From NCBI RefSeq assembly GCF_018831085.1, contig NZ_JAGPNM010000004.1, forward strand, positions 62,001 through 126,000: DNA of 64,000 nt, written 5' to 3'. Below are positions 39,018 to 48,666 of the stretch, piece by piece. The DNA comes from Rheinheimera oceanensis. Its GTDB lineage: Bacteria; Pseudomonadota; Gammaproteobacteria; Enterobacterales; Alteromonadaceae. The notes under the pieces were generated by a model. The model was not told where the DNA came from. It did not search any database and saw nothing but the letters and a program-made list of their open reading frames with translations. The number at the start of each line of letters is the position of its first letter. Position 1 is the stretch's first letter. The position numbers and the translations under genes are program-made.

Positions 39018-39791
39018 TTAGCTCAATAAAAAGTCCTTTACCAGTTTGGTAAAGGCAGCAGGTTTTTCAGCATGCAGCCAATGTCCGGTGCCCTGGATTA
39101 TTTTCGCCTGCGCTGCCGGAAATATTTTGGTAATGGCGGCCTTATGTTCTGGCAGAATATAGTCAGAATCATCACCTTTAATAAAGAGTACTGGCCCACT
39201 GTAACTGCCGTTGTTAATAGGATTGCCGACTAACTCGGCATAATTGTCATAGAGTGCACTGAGGTTAAAGCGCCACTGAAATTTATCATCTTCTTTTATC
39301 AGGCTTTTCAGCAAAAATTGACGTACGCCACTTTCTTTCACGTATTGGGCCAGTTGCCTATCGGCATCGGCCCGGTTTTCAATTTGTGCTAAATCGACCG
39401 AGTTTAAGCCGGTAAAGATGCTGTTATGCCGGGGCGGATAACCTACTGGCGCGATATCGGCCAAAATAAGTTTGGATACGCGCTCAGGGTAGGTGACGGC
39501 GTAAGCCATAGCAAGCTTGCCTCCCATGGAATGCCCGAGCATTGTTGATTTTTTAACGTTAAGGGAATCCAGTGTTTGTGCAAGATCCTCAGCCATTAGC
39601 TGATAATTCATCTCTGCGCTGTGACCAGAGCGGCCATGGTTGCGCACATCAACATTAATCACCTGATACTGGTCACTTAAACTGCGCTCAATAACGCCCA
39701 GATTCTCATAACTGCCAAACAAGCCATGAATAAGTACTACCGGCGTTATGCTGCTATTTTGCTGGCCGCTGATATGGGTATGTAAAAGCAT
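39018..39791 (-). CDS. ybfF: YbfF-family alpha/beta-hydrolase esterase
   Basis: A 257-residue alpha/beta hydrolase resembling E. coli YbfF, an esterase with acyl-CoA and palmitoyl-ester activity in vitro. The oxyanion strand LIHGLFGSYENLGVIE, the nucleophile elbow GHSMGGKLAM (Ser) and the C-terminal catalytic His in GTGHWLHAEKP are clear; the catalytic acid is probably Asp in FIKGDDSDYI. It is divergent from seqA, as in E. coli, and the spacer is ~108 bp. Confidence 0.9.
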   Translation of the reverse strand: MLLHTHISGQQNSSITPVVLIHGLFGSYENLGVIERSLSDQYQVINVDVRNHGRSGHSAEMNYQLMAEDLAQTLDSLNVKKSTMLGHSMGGKLAMAYAVTYPERVSKLILADIAPVGYPPRHNSIFTGLNSVDLAQIENRADADRQLAQYVKESGVRQFLLKSLIKEDDKFQWRFNLSALYDNYAELVGNPINNGSYSGPVLFIKGDDSDYILPEHKAAITKIFPAAQAKIIQGTGHWLHAEKPAAFTKLVKDFLLS

Positions 39792-39899
39792 AGAAAGCTC
39801 ATTTGGTTAACGGGTATGCTAGTCTAGCAAATCATGCCGCTGGCGTCAGTCGATAAGGCTTTATATAATGAGGACACTTTTAGCGCGCGGAATAAATAT

Positions 39900-40406
39900 A
39901 TGAAAACCATCGAAATAGATGACGAGCTATACCAATACATTGCCGGTCAGACCCAAAAAATTGGTGAGAGTGCATCTGAGATCTTACGTCGCTTATTACT
40001 TGGTGACACTGCTGCAAACCTTGTACAGACCATTGAGCCCACAGTATCAACACCGGCTACTCCAATCAGCAGTAGTATTTTTGACTTGATAAATAAGCAG
40101 GATTTACCGGCTGAATCGAGCGTAGTTGGCCGCTTTTTGTTTATTTTGTCTGCGCTGGCCAGGGCGCACAAAAAGCAGTTCACCAAAGTGCTGGAGATTA
40201 AAGGCCGCAACCGGCTGTATTTTGGCCGCAGTGCCGAAGAGCTGTCAGAGGCAGGCAGCAGCACCAACCCAAAACAAATTCCTAATACTGAATTTTGGGT
40301 GATCACTAACTCTAATACCACCCGCAAAAAAATGATGCTGACTGAGACAGCCATTAAACTCGGCTATAGTGAACAGGATGCAGAACGTATTCGCGATTTG
40401 TTATAA
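39900..40406 (+). CDS. seqA: replication initiation regulator SeqA
   Basis: This protein binds hemimethylated GATC sites, sequesters newly replicated origins and organises the chromosome behind the fork. From the ATG at 39900 ([18 protein letters not shown]) it has 168 aa; E. coli SeqA has 181. The N-terminal oligomerisation domain (residues 1-35) includes [13 protein letters not shown]. The C-terminal DNA-binding domain has [16 protein letters not shown] and [11 protein letters not shown], then [17 protein letters not shown]. Pgm follows 11 bp downstream, as in E. coli. A longer in-frame reading is possible upstream. Confidence 0.95.
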   Translation: MKTIEIDDELYQYIAGQTQKIGESASEILRRLLLGDTAANLVQTIEPTVSTPATPISSSIFDLINKQDLPAESSVVGRFLFILSALARAHKKQFTKVLEIKGRNRLYFGRSAEELSEAGSSTNPKQIPNTEFWVITNSNTTRKKMMLTETAIKLGYSEQDAERIRDLL

Positions 40407-40417
40407 AAGGAAAAGTT

Positions 40418-42067
40418 ATGTCTTTACACCCACTGGCCGGGCAGCAGGTGCCTGTATCGTTAGTGCCGAACATAAGCCGTCTGATGACGGCATACTATGT
40501 GCTGGAGCCCGACGTACATACGCAACCTGAGCATAAAGTTAGTTTTGGCACTTCAGGCCATCGTGGCAGTGCACTAAATTGCTCGTTTAATGAACCGCAC
40601 GTGTTGGCAATTTGCCAGGCAGTGGCTGATTACCGTAAAAAAAACGCGATTACCGGGCCATTATTTCTCGGTAAAGACACCCATGCTCTATCTGAAGCTG
40701 CCTTTGCCACGGCGCTTGAGGTGCTGATTGCCAATAAAATCCAGGTATGCATCCAGAAAGATCTTGGCTATACGCCAACACCGGTCATTTCACACGCTAT
40801 TCTGACCCAAAATAAAGGTGCAACCAGCCAGTTGGCAGACGGTATCGTGATTACACCATCACATAATCCGCCACAGGATGGCGGCATTAAGTACAACCCG
40901 CCTCACGGTGGCCCGGCAGATACTGATGTCACTAACTGGATAGAGCAACGTGCCAATGAATTGCTGGCCAAAGATCTGGAAGGCGTAAAAATGATGCCTT
41001 ATGCCCTGGCGCTGCAATCTGGCTACTGCCAGCATATTGATTATATTCAGCATTATGTTGATGATTTAGAAAACGTTATTGATATGGCCGCGATAGCCAA
41101 AGCAGGCATTAAAATTGGCGTTGACCCACTTGGCGGTTCTGGTATTGCTTATTGGCCACGTATTGCTGAGCGCTACGGTCTGAACATTACAGTGGTAAAT
41201 GACAAAGTTGACCCTGCGTTTGCTTTTATGCCATTGGATAAAGATGGCCAAATTCGTATGGACTGCTCCTCTGCTTATGCTATGGCAAATCTGATACAGC
41301 TAAAAGATCAGTTTGATATTGCTATAGGTAATGACCCGGATTTCGATCGTCACGGTATAGTTACCCGCAGTGGCGGCCTGATGAACCCTAATCATTATCT
41401 GGCCGTGGTTATTAATTATTTACTTGCTAACCGGCCAGACTGGGCTTCAGAGCTGGCAATTGGTAAAACACTGGTATCCAGTGCGTTAATTGACAGAGTT
41501 GTTGCCGCCCGCGGGCGTAACTTATTGGAAGTGCCGGTAGGTTTTAAGTGGTTTGTTGACGGGCTGCATAACGGTAGCGTTGCTTTTGGCGGCGAAGAAA
41601 GTGCCGGGGCTAGTTTTTTACGCTTTGATGGCAGCGCCTGGTCAACCGATAAAGACGGTATTATTTTAGGGTTATTAGCAGCAGAAATGCTGGCAAAAAC
41701 CGGTGTAGATCCTTATCAGCAGTATCAAGCACTTACACGCGAGCTTGGTTCGCCGTTGTATCGCCGTTTAGATGCTCCGGCCAGCAGTGAGCAAAAAACA
41801 GCGCTGAAAAAACTCGACGTAAAAAGCGTTAAACAAACCACCCTGGCTGGCGATGACATTTTAGCGGTGCTAACCAAAGCGCCGGGCAATAATGCGGATA
41901 TTGGTGGGGTAAAAGTGGTCACCCGTAATGGTTGGTTTGCTGCCCGACCATCGGGAACAGAAAACTCTTATAAAATTTATCTGGAGAGTTTTGTCGATCA
42001 GGGCCACCTGTTACAACTGGAACACGATGCTAAGGCGTTTGTTGAATACGTATTCAGTCAGATATAA
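40418..42067 (+). CDS. pgm: alpha-phosphoglucomutase
   Basis: This enzyme interconverts glucose 1-phosphate and glucose 6-phosphate, joining glycogen turnover to glycolysis. It has 549 aa. The catalytic phosphoserine is in [17 protein letters not shown] near residue 147. The metal loop DPDFDRHG, the sugar loop [12 protein letters not shown] and the C-terminal phosphate loop [12 protein letters not shown] are intact. It lies in an operon with seqA. GlgP follows after a 153-bp spacer with a HexR-like box, so glgP also has its own promoter. Confidence 0.96.
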   Translation: MSLHPLAGQQVPVSLVPNISRLMTAYYVLEPDVHTQPEHKVSFGTSGHRGSALNCSFNEPHVLAICQAVADYRKKNAITGPLFLGKDTHALSEAAFATALEVLIANKIQVCIQKDLGYTPTPVISHAILTQNKGATSQLADGIVITPSHNPPQDGGIKYNPPHGGPADTDVTNWIEQRANELLAKDLEGVKMMPYALALQSGYCQHIDYIQHYVDDLENVIDMAAIAKAGIKIGVDPLGGSGIAYWPRIAERYGLNITVVNDKVDPAFAFMPLDKDGQIRMDCSSAYAMANLIQLKDQFDIAIGNDPDFDRHGIVTRSGGLMNPNHYLAVVINYLLANRPDWASELAIGKTLVSSALIDRVVAARGRNLLEVPVGFKWFVDGLHNGSVAFGGEESAGASFLRFDGSAWSTDKDGIILGLLAAEMLAKTGVDPYQQYQALTRELGSPLYRRLDAPASSEQKTALKKLDVKSVKQTTLAGDDILAVLTKAPGNNADIGGVKVVTRNGWFAARPSGTENSYKIYLESFVDQGHLLQLEHDAKAFVEYVFSQI

Positions 42068-42093
42068 GGCGCTGAAAAGGCTATGATCTACAT

Positions 42094-42108
42094 TGTAATT
42101 AAATTACA
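42094..42108. promoter_or_regulatory. HexR-like operator upstream of glgP
   Basis: TGTAATTAAATTACA is a perfect 15-bp palindrome apart from its centre base. It is an exact match to the HexR consensus reported for Shewanella. It lies 112 bp upstream of the glgP ATG. A weaker copy (TGTAATAATTCTACG) lies near 42155. Confidence 0.75.
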
Positions 42109-42220
42109 TTTATAGCCTTCGATTTTGCCTTGAGCACTGTGATAGGGTATTTTTTTGTAATAATTCTACGCTTGGCGATATTATGTAGCTATCACAGGCA
42201 GAAAACTATCAGGATTTGTA

Positions 42221-44707
42221 ATGAAAAAACATACCTCAACTGCCAGTACTGGTGTAACACAAATTAGCACCGAACAGCTGAAAGATCAGATCATCCGTCA
42301 TCTGCATTCCACTTTGGGTACCGACGTAAATAAAGCCAGCCCGCAGGCTTGGTGGCGTGCTACCTGTGCAGCAGTAAATGAGCAGGTATACGATGGCCTG
42401 CGCAATACTCAGCGCACGCACTATGAAAACAATACCCGCGCTTTGCATTATTTTAGCCTGGAATATCTGATGGGCCGTTTGTTCAGCAACAACCTGCATA
42501 ACCTGGGGTTGTATGAACAAGCCAAACAGGCATTGTCAGAGCTGGGGCTGAATATTGCAGATCTGGAAGATCAGGAAGAAGATATGGCACTGGGCAATGG
42601 TGGCCTGGGGCGTTTAGCGGCGTGTTTTATTGATTCTCTGGCCACACTGAATTATCCGGCTATTGGCTATGGCATTCATTATGAGCATGGCTTGTTTCAG
42701 CAAAGTTTTCAGGATGGTCGTCAGATAGAGCGGCCGGACAGCTGGCGTGAGTACGGTAATCCGTGGGAAATATGCCGGCCTGAGTCAGTACAGGAAATTT
42801 CAGTGTATGGTTATGTTGAAACAGTATATGACCTACAGGGAAAAATGAAAAAAGTCTGGCACCCTGGCCGTATTATCAAAGGTGTGCCTTGGGATATTCC
42901 GGTAGTAGGCTACAACGGCAGTTCAGTAAATGTGCTGCGGTTATGGGAAAGCCGGGCCAGTGACTTTTTTAACTGGGACGTATTTAACTCAGGCGGTTAT
43001 ATCGATGCTTCGCGCGAGAATATCGAAGCAGAAACTATCTCTAAAGTGCTGTACCCGAATGATGAAACCGATGCTGGCAAAGAGCTGCGGCTGATCCAAC
43101 AGTACTTTTTTGTGTCCTGTTCGTTAAAAGACATCATTCGCCGTTATAAACGCACGCATGGCGATGACTGGAGTGAATTTGCCAAGCAGGTGGTTATTCA
43201 ACTGAATGACACACACCCTGCAGTGGCTATTCCGGAATTGATGCGTATTTTGGTTGACCGTGCTGAGATGCAATGGGATCTAGCCTGGAATATCTGCCAG
43301 CAGGTTTTCGCTTACACAAACCATACCTTGTTACCTGAAGCACTGGAAAAATGGCCTGTGCGCTTATTTGAGAAAGTATTACCACGCCACCTGGAAATTA
43401 TCTACGAAATTAACCGCCGCTTCCTGGTAGAACAGGTTGATGTCTTATGGCCAGGCGACAACGATAAAAAGCGGAAATTGTCTATTATCGAAGATAGCCA
43501 TGACCCAATGGTGCGGATGGGGCATTTATCAGTAGTGGGCTCGTTTCGGGTTAATGGTGTGGCAGAAATTCACTCAAAACTGGTTAAGTCAGATTTATTT
43601 CCGGAAATGGTAGCCCTGTGGCCAGATAAATTTACGAATGTCACCAATGGTGTTACACCAAGACGCTGGTTAAAAGCCTGTAACCCGAAACTGGCGAAAT
43701 TGCTGGATGACAATATTGGCACTGAATGGCCAACTGATTTAAAGCAATTGTCTAAATTTGCAGCCTTTGCTGATGATGCCAAAATTCAGGACGCCTTTAT
43801 GGCGATTAAGCAGCAGAATAAAGCTGATCTGGCAAATGTGGTGAAAAAGCTGACTCATATTGATATTGATCCGCATGCCATTTTTGATATTCAGATTAAG
43901 CGGCTGCATGAATATAAGCGCCAGCACCTGAACCTGTTGCATATACTGGCGTTGTACCGCCGTATTCTGCAGGAGCCGGATTACGATATGGTGCCACGCG
44001 TATTTATGTTTGGTGCCAAAGCCGCACCGGGCTATAAGCTGGCCAAAGAAATTATTTACGCCATTAATAAAGTTGCTGAGAAAATTAACCATGATAAGCG
44101 GGTAAAAAACCGGTTAAAAGTGGTATTTATGCCCAATTACCGGGTAACACTGGCAGAGAAAATGATACCGGCCGCTGATGTATCTGAGCAAATTTCTACT
44201 GCAGGTAAGGAAGCCTCGGGGACTGGCAATATGAAGCTGGCACTGAACGGCGCTATTACAGTGGGAACTTTGGATGGGGCCAATATCGAAATTGCAGAGG
44301 AAGTTGGTGACGACAATATCGCCATTTTTGGTTTAACGGTAGATGAAGTAAAAGCCTTACATACCAAGGGCTACAACAGTATGGATTATTACTATGCTAA
44401 TCCGGAAATTAAAGCCATTCTGGACTGGCTGGAAACCGACTATTTCACACCCGGTAAGCCAGGCGAGTTAGCGGCAATTAAGCGTAGCTTGCTGGAAGGT
44501 GGCGATCCTTATCTGGTGCTGGCAGATTTTGAAAGCTACGTTAAAGCCCAGCAGAAAATAGATCAGTGGTATCGCGATAAATCACTGTGGGCTAAAAAGG
44601 CCATACTCAATACTGCCTCTGTAGGTAAGTTTACCTCTGACCGTTCTATTGAGGACTATGTCAGCCGGGTATGGCATTTAGAGAAGTGCCACATCAGACG
44701 CGATTAA
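42221..44707 (+). CDS. glgP: glycogen/alpha-glucan phosphorylase
   Basis: This GT35 enzyme releases glucose 1-phosphate from the non-reducing ends of glycogen. It has 828 aa. The glycosyl-transfer region [14 protein letters not shown] is in the N-terminal domain. The pyridoxal phosphate Lys is in [15 protein letters not shown], followed by [12 protein letters not shown]. It is preceded by pgm in the same direction, so glycogen can be taken to glucose 6-phosphate by products of adjacent genes. A strong terminator follows. The HexR-like box suggests sugar-phosphate control. Confidence 0.97.
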   Translation: MKKHTSTASTGVTQISTEQLKDQIIRHLHSTLGTDVNKASPQAWWRATCAAVNEQVYDGLRNTQRTHYENNTRALHYFSLEYLMGRLFSNNLHNLGLYEQAKQALSELGLNIADLEDQEEDMALGNGGLGRLAACFIDSLATLNYPAIGYGIHYEHGLFQQSFQDGRQIERPDSWREYGNPWEICRPESVQEISVYGYVETVYDLQGKMKKVWHPGRIIKGVPWDIPVVGYNGSSVNVLRLWESRASDFFNWDVFNSGGYIDASRENIEAETISKVLYPNDETDAGKELRLIQQYFFVSCSLKDIIRRYKRTHGDDWSEFAKQVVIQLNDTHPAVAIPELMRILVDRAEMQWDLAWNICQQVFAYTNHTLLPEALEKWPVRLFEKVLPRHLEIIYEINRRFLVEQVDVLWPGDNDKKRKLSIIEDSHDPMVRMGHLSVVGSFRVNGVAEIHSKLVKSDLFPEMVALWPDKFTNVTNGVTPRRWLKACNPKLAKLLDDNIGTEWPTDLKQLSKFAAFADDAKIQDAFMAIKQQNKADLANVVKKLTHIDIDPHAIFDIQIKRLHEYKRQHLNLLHILALYRRILQEPDYDMVPRVFMFGAKAAPGYKLAKEIIYAINKVAEKINHDKRVKNRLKVVFMPNYRVTLAEKMIPAADVSEQISTAGKEASGTGNMKLALNGAITVGTLDGANIEIAEEVGDDNIAIFGLTVDEVKALHTKGYNSMDYYYANPEIKAILDWLETDYFTPGKPGELAAIKRSLLEGGDPYLVLADFESYVKAQQKIDQWYRDKSLWAKKAILNTASVGKFTSDRSIEDYVSRVWHLEKCHIRRD

Positions 44708-44716
44708 GCTGCTGTT

Positions 44717-44744
44717 AAAAAGCCTGTCACTGACAGGCTTTTTT
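44717..44744 (+). terminator. intrinsic terminator after glgP
   Basis: AAAAAGCCTGTCA / TGACAGGCTTTTTT stem of about 12 bp with a T-run. It separates the glycogen genes from the borosin-type cluster that begins 74 bp later. Confidence 0.88.
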
Positions 44745-44817
44745 ATCGCTCTAATATAGGCTTGCCAGCTAAGGCTGCAACGCCTTATAGTAAGGAAAAA
44801 ATATCAAGGACGTTATT

Positions 44818-45606
44818 TTGCAGTCAGGTAGTTTAGTCTGTGTCGGCACCGGCATGACATTGGGCTCGCATATCAGCCCGCTTTCCCGCAGTTATATTGA
44901 ACAGGCCGACGTGGTGTTTGTGCTGGTGGCGGATGGTATTACCGAAAAATGGATAGAGCAGATGAATGCAGATGTGCGTTCGCTGCAGCCTTACTATCTG
45001 GAAGGCAAATCGCGTATGCTCACTTATCGCGAGATGGTAGCCGCTATGCTGGTTGAAGTTAAAGCGGGTAAAAAGGTGGTAGGGGCGTTTTACGGCCATC
45101 CGGGCGTATTTGCCTGGGTGCCACATAATGCCATTAAACAAGCCCGTGAATTGGGTTTTACCGCCCATATGGAACCGGGTATTTCTGCAGAAGATTGTTT
45201 GTATGCCGATTTAGGTATCGACCCCGGCACTTATGGCTGTCAGCACTATGAAGCCAGCCAGTTTATGTTTTATAAACGCAATATTGATACCGCTGCTTAC
45301 CTGATTTTGTGGCAGGTTGGAGTGGCGGGTGATAGGTCACTGGCAAAGTTTTCAACCAGCGCAGCGTACAGGCAAATGCTGGTCGAGTTGCTGAGGCAAT
45401 ATTATCCGGCAGAGCATCAGGTCATTTTGTATGAAGCTGTCACTTTACCTATTCAACAAACACGTATCGAGCATATGCCGTTATCAGCTTTACCTGAAGC
45501 AACAATGGATTTGAAAACTACCCTGGTAATTCCTCCGGCAGTGTCGATGCAACTCAACGATGTTCTGCTGGAGCGTCTGGAAAAGTTATCTGCAGGGCCA
45601 CAATAA
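44818..45606 (+). CDS. split borosin peptide backbone N-methyltransferase (SonM-like)
   Basis: A 262-residue tetrapyrrole-methylase-fold SAM enzyme that strongly resembles SonM of Shewanella oneidensis, the stand-alone enzyme that N-methylates backbone amides of a separate precursor (SonA). Shared strings: GSLVCVGTGM, ISPLSRSYIEQAD, AFYGHPGVFAW, MEPGISAEDCLYADLGIDPG, EASQFMFY and LVIPPA. The four residues tied to catalysis in SonM (Tyr58, Arg67, Tyr71, Tyr93, from memory) align with Tyr60, Arg66, Tyr70 and Tyr92. It has a TTG start with AAGGA 7 bp before it. No precursor domain is fused; two candidate precursors lie at 46241 and 48391. A cobalamin or sirohaem methylase is unlikely because of the tyrosine set and neighbours. 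Confidence 0.9.
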   Translation: MQSGSLVCVGTGMTLGSHISPLSRSYIEQADVVFVLVADGITEKWIEQMNADVRSLQPYYLEGKSRMLTYREMVAAMLVEVKAGKKVVGAFYGHPGVFAWVPHNAIKQARELGFTAHMEPGISAEDCLYADLGIDPGTYGCQHYEASQFMFYKRNIDTAAYLILWQVGVAGDRSLAKFSTSAAYRQMLVELLRQYYPAEHQVILYEAVTLPIQQTRIEHMPLSALPEATMDLKTTLVIPPAVSMQLNDVLLERLEKLSAGPQ

Positions 45607-45607
45607 G

Positions 45608-46168
45608 GTGCAACAAGGTGATGCATTTGCCAAACTACAGACTGTTTGCTGTAGCTCTGCGCGATTGCAAATAGCGTTGTTGTCTGAAGACGACAGGGCA
45701 TTGTACTGTTCACTGATGACAGATAAGGCAAGTATGAGTTATGTCAGCAGCCCGTTAAGTGAAGACAAAGCTCACCGTAGCTTTGACGCTGCACTAAAGT
45801 GCAACCAACTACAGCAGATCCAACGTTGTTATTTTAGGGTGGTTTTGAAAAGCCATTACCAAAGTATTGGTATTGCCTCTGTGAATCAGCTGAATTTAGC
45901 AAAAAAATCTGCAGAAATTGGCCGGATGTTACTACCACAGTGGCATAGCAAAGGCCTGGGCACAGAGCTTAGTAGCATGCTTATCCGCTGGCTGGCAGCT
46001 GAGTGGGGCATTACAACAATCACTAAACAGATCCAGGCTGCTAATCTGGCTGCAGTTTTCTCTGCTCAAAAGTTAGGTTTTACTAAAGTCGTATCGCAGT
46101 CATGTACAGCTTCATTAACAGAGCAATATCAGTTGAAATTAGCCCCCAGCACTTTGGACGTGAAGTAA
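45608..46168 (+). CDS. GNAT-family N-acetyltransferase in the borosin-type cluster
   Basis: A GNAT protein of about 186 residues if the GTG at 45608, 1 bp after the methyltransferase stop, is the start; a longer reading would overlap that gene. The RimJ/RimL-like pattern is visible: ALLSEDDRALYCSLMTD at the N-terminus, an acetyl-CoA loop in LPQWHSKGLGTELSSMLIRWL and the C-terminal AANLAAVFSAQKLGFTKV. Tight coupling to the methyltransferase suggests a linked role, such as acetylating the precursor or peptide, but this is inference. It could also be an unrelated protein N-acetylase. Confidence 0.82.
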   Translation: MQQGDAFAKLQTVCCSSARLQIALLSEDDRALYCSLMTDKASMSYVSSPLSEDKAHRSFDAALKCNQLQQIQRCYFRVVLKSHYQSIGIASVNQLNLAKKSAEIGRMLLPQWHSKGLGTELSSMLIRWLAAEWGITTITKQIQAANLAAVFSAQKLGFTKVVSQSCTASLTEQYQLKLAPSTLDVK

Positions 46169-46240
46169 AGTTGCGTCTTTATCGGTTTCAGCTTATTTTG
46201 GCTGTGCGGTACTTCTATTTTAAAAAAACAAGGAAGAAAA

Positions 46241-46501
46241 ATGAGCAATATTATTAGTTTAATCGAGCGTTTAGGGGCTGACTGTACTTTTAGAAGTAAC
46301 AAAAAAGACATGCTATTGTCTGATATTGAGCTATTGAACACGTTAGCTGACGGGGATGTAAAAAGACTGGAAAAATTGCTAGGTGTTGAGAACAAGATAG
46401 TATGTGCCGTTTTCCCTGCAGAAGAGGAACCTAAGAAATCCGATGAGCCTGACGAATCCGATGAGCCTGAAAGTCAAATCTTAAATTTAGCTGCAAACTG
46501 A
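46241..46501 (+). CDS. candidate borosin precursor 1 (binding domain plus core)
   Basis: An 86-residue protein with AAGGAAG before the ATG. Residues 1-~50 are helical and resemble the borosin-binding domain of SonA: IISLIERLGADC near the start and LADGDVKRLEKLLGVENK at its end (compare LGQDA and a GDMEKLKTL-type segment in SonA). A hydrophobic stretch IVCAVFP (residues 53-59) sits where the SonA core is methylated. The tail is acidic and contains a repeated SDEPDE hexapeptide, encoded by two 16-bp copies at 46437 and 46455. It is 8 bp upstream of a GGDEF gene. A second, diverged copy is at 48391. The precursor role is inferred from context and shape. Confidence 0.75.
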   Translation: MSNIISLIERLGADCTFRSNKKDMLLSDIELLNTLADGDVKRLEKLLGVENKIVCAVFPAEEEPKKSDEPDESDEPESQILNLAAN

Positions 46502-46509
46502 AAACTAAA

Positions 46510-48258
46510 ATGTTAAAGAGCACTGTGTTTAAAAATAAAATCGCGTATGCATTTATTTTAATGCTGTGCTCTTTAAATATTCACGCGATTACGATTGATG
46601 AGTTTGCCCAGCTTGACGAGTTAAGGTTGAAGAATTTTACGGAGTTTAGGAATAGAATAAAATCTCTTGAACCTGAAAATATTGATTATACAAACCAAAC
46701 ACATAATTATTATAGCCTGTTAAGAGCATATGAAGCTGTTATGTTAACAGACTATGCGGAATCGCTAAAGTTTTCCTTACCAGTTACATATTATCCACAT
46801 GATTTATCGCTGTCTTTCAGGGCGAAAGCCTTAGTCGCAAATACATTAATTCACTCACGAGATTATTCCAGAGCATTTACATATCTAGAGGAGATGATAA
46901 ATCAATTAGATAATGTTCCAGATAGGAGAACAAGAAATCATGGATTGAATGTCATATCTTTTATGTATAACCGAGTGGATAACTATGAGCTCGCTTACTA
47001 TTACAGTAATATAATCTACGAGGGGGCTGAATCTTCAGCTGAAAAGTGCCATTCATCTTTTAATAAGATAGAGGCATTAATAGGTCTCAATAAAGACGAA
47101 ATAGAACTTGACATAAACAGCGCCTTGGCTTTTTGTGAAGAAGCTGATGAGCCATTGTTTGGTTGGCTGATCAGGTCTCTCCGTTTGGAACGCCTTGTTA
47201 AAGAAGGCCTTTTTCAGTTAGCGGTATCCGACTATGAAAACATGATGCTACAAAAAGGAATGCTGGATTATCCTATAGTGAGGACGAGGATATATCATCA
47301 GGCTTTACATGCTTATTGGGGTATTTATGATTTTTCTTCTGCGGAGGTATTAGCAAAAAAAATACTAGACGAATCAAAAGGTGAGCTTATAAGCAAACCA
47401 GGCCTGTCTAGTTATAAAGTATTACTAGAGAACTATAGAAAGAAAGGGCAATTTGAACAGGCACTTAACTATTATGAGCTATATAGCAAAGCACAAAGTG
47501 CTTATCAAGATGATAGATCGGCCAGGTTGTTAGCTTACAATTTAGCTCTGGGGGAAATAGAGGTAAAAAATCAGCGCATATCACTATTGGATAAAGATAA
47601 CGAGCTGCTTTCCTTGCAAAAAGACATTTATCAACAGGAAGTAAAGCAGAATCGCTTAATTATGCTGCTGTTATTTGCTGTCTTTGTTATTGCCAGCTTT
47701 ATGGCATATCGGGGGATGTCCGGCCGTAAGCGCTTTAAAAAAATTGCTGAGTTTGATCAATTAACCGGTATCAGCAACCGTTACCATTTCAACAACTTAG
47801 CTAAAGTGGCTTTAGATTATTGTGAGCTTAATGCTAAACCTGCGGCATTAATTCTGTTTGACCTGGATTATTTCAAAACTATCAATGACAACTATGGCCA
47901 TGCCAGTGGGGATTGGGCACTCCAACAGGTAGTAAAAACCTGTCGTAACTTTATGCGTAACAACGATGTCTTTGGCCGTATTGGCGGTGAAGAGTTTGCT
48001 GTGGTGTTACCGGGCTGTCATGCCGATAAAGCGGCGTTACTGGCAGAAATATGCCGTGATGCTATTGCTACTATAGATACAACCGAAAGTGGCTACACGT
48101 TTCCGCTGAGCGCCAGTTTTGGTGTCAGCTCTTCTGATACATCTGGTTATCAGCTGAAGCAGTTATTGGCTGATGCAGATCTGGCAATGTACAAAGCCAA
48201 GCAATCAGGACGGGATCAGATTGCTACTTATACCCACCTTATGGATAAAGCAGACTAA
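46510..48258 (+). CDS. periplasmic helical-repeat diguanylate cyclase 1
   Basis: A 582-residue inner-membrane protein. A signal segment (residues 1-26, FILMLCSLNIHA) leads to a ~350-residue periplasmic all-helical region that looks like TPR repeats, then a coiled stretch, a membrane segment near residues 382-402 (LIMLLLFAVFVIASFMAY) and a cytoplasmic GGDEF domain (~412-575). The active-site motif GGEEF is at ~492-496, and an inhibitory RxxD site (RNND) lies upstream, so it should make c-di-GMP with product inhibition. It directly follows candidate precursor 1. The N-terminal half is AT-rich with AGA/ATA codons, unlike flanking genes. Confidence 0.92.
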   Translation: MLKSTVFKNKIAYAFILMLCSLNIHAITIDEFAQLDELRLKNFTEFRNRIKSLEPENIDYTNQTHNYYSLLRAYEAVMLTDYAESLKFSLPVTYYPHDLSLSFRAKALVANTLIHSRDYSRAFTYLEEMINQLDNVPDRRTRNHGLNVISFMYNRVDNYELAYYYSNIIYEGAESSAEKCHSSFNKIEALIGLNKDEIELDINSALAFCEEADEPLFGWLIRSLRLERLVKEGLFQLAVSDYENMMLQKGMLDYPIVRTRIYHQALHAYWGIYDFSSAEVLAKKILDESKGELISKPGLSSYKVLLENYRKKGQFEQALNYYELYSKAQSAYQDDRSARLLAYNLALGEIEVKNQRISLLDKDNELLSLQKDIYQQEVKQNRLIMLLLFAVFVIASFMAYRGMSGRKRFKKIAEFDQLTGISNRYHFNNLAKVALDYCELNAKPAALILFDLDYFKTINDNYGHASGDWALQQVVKTCRNFMRNNDVFGRIGGEEFAVVLPGCHADKAALLAEICRDAIATIDTTESGYTFPLSASFGVSSSDTSGYQLKQLLADADLAMYKAKQSGRDQIATYTHLMDKAD

Positions 48259-48390
48259 AAATTATTGTCGTTCTGTATTATAACGTTATCTAGCAGTTGT
48301 AATTCGTTACGACCAGGTGCAGGATGGAGTTTGATTCTTATTTAGTTTGACTCCTTTCACTTTTACATAACAACTATACAGGGACTATCA

Positions 48391-48666
48391 ATGAATAAAG
48401 TGATTAGCTTACTTGAAACTTTAGGTCAGGATGCGGCTTTACAACGTCTGGATGCTGCAACACTAAACAAAGTTTTTAACCCATTGGATACAGATATTCA
48501 GGTGCAACACGCTATTTTAACCAGGGATCATGTTCAGTTAGAAGCCTTATTGCAGGTGCGGAATAAAGTGGTATGTGCAATTTGTCCCCCAGAAGAGCCG
48601 CCGCAAGACGAGCCTGAAGATGACGACGAAACTGAGCAAAAATCAGCGGTTGCCGCTGGCTTTTAA
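48391..48666 (+). CDS. candidate borosin precursor 2 (binding domain plus core)
   Basis: A 91-residue paralogue of the protein at 46241. The N-terminus VISLLETLGQDAALQRL is even closer to SonA-type binding domains (LGQDA). The helical part ends AILTRDHVQLEALLQVRNK, followed by the core-like stretch VVCAICPP (residues 60-67) and an acidic tail rich in Glu, Asp and Pro. Between the two paralogues the NK(I/V)VCA(V/I)xP stretch is the best conserved segment, while the tails differ. CAGGGAC precedes the ATG, and the 132-bp upstream spacer could hold its own promoter. The precursor role is inferred. Confidence 0.77.
   Translation: MNKVISLLETLGQDAALQRLDAATLNKVFNPLDTDIQVQHAILTRDHVQLEALLQVRNKVVCAICPPEEPPQDEPEDDDETEQKSAVAAGF

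Noticed and set aside
46437..46470. Two-copy 16-bp repeat as a CRISPR-like or mobile element
   Set aside because: It is an in-frame 18-bp-period coding repeat giving SDEPDE twice; there are no spacers and no further copies.
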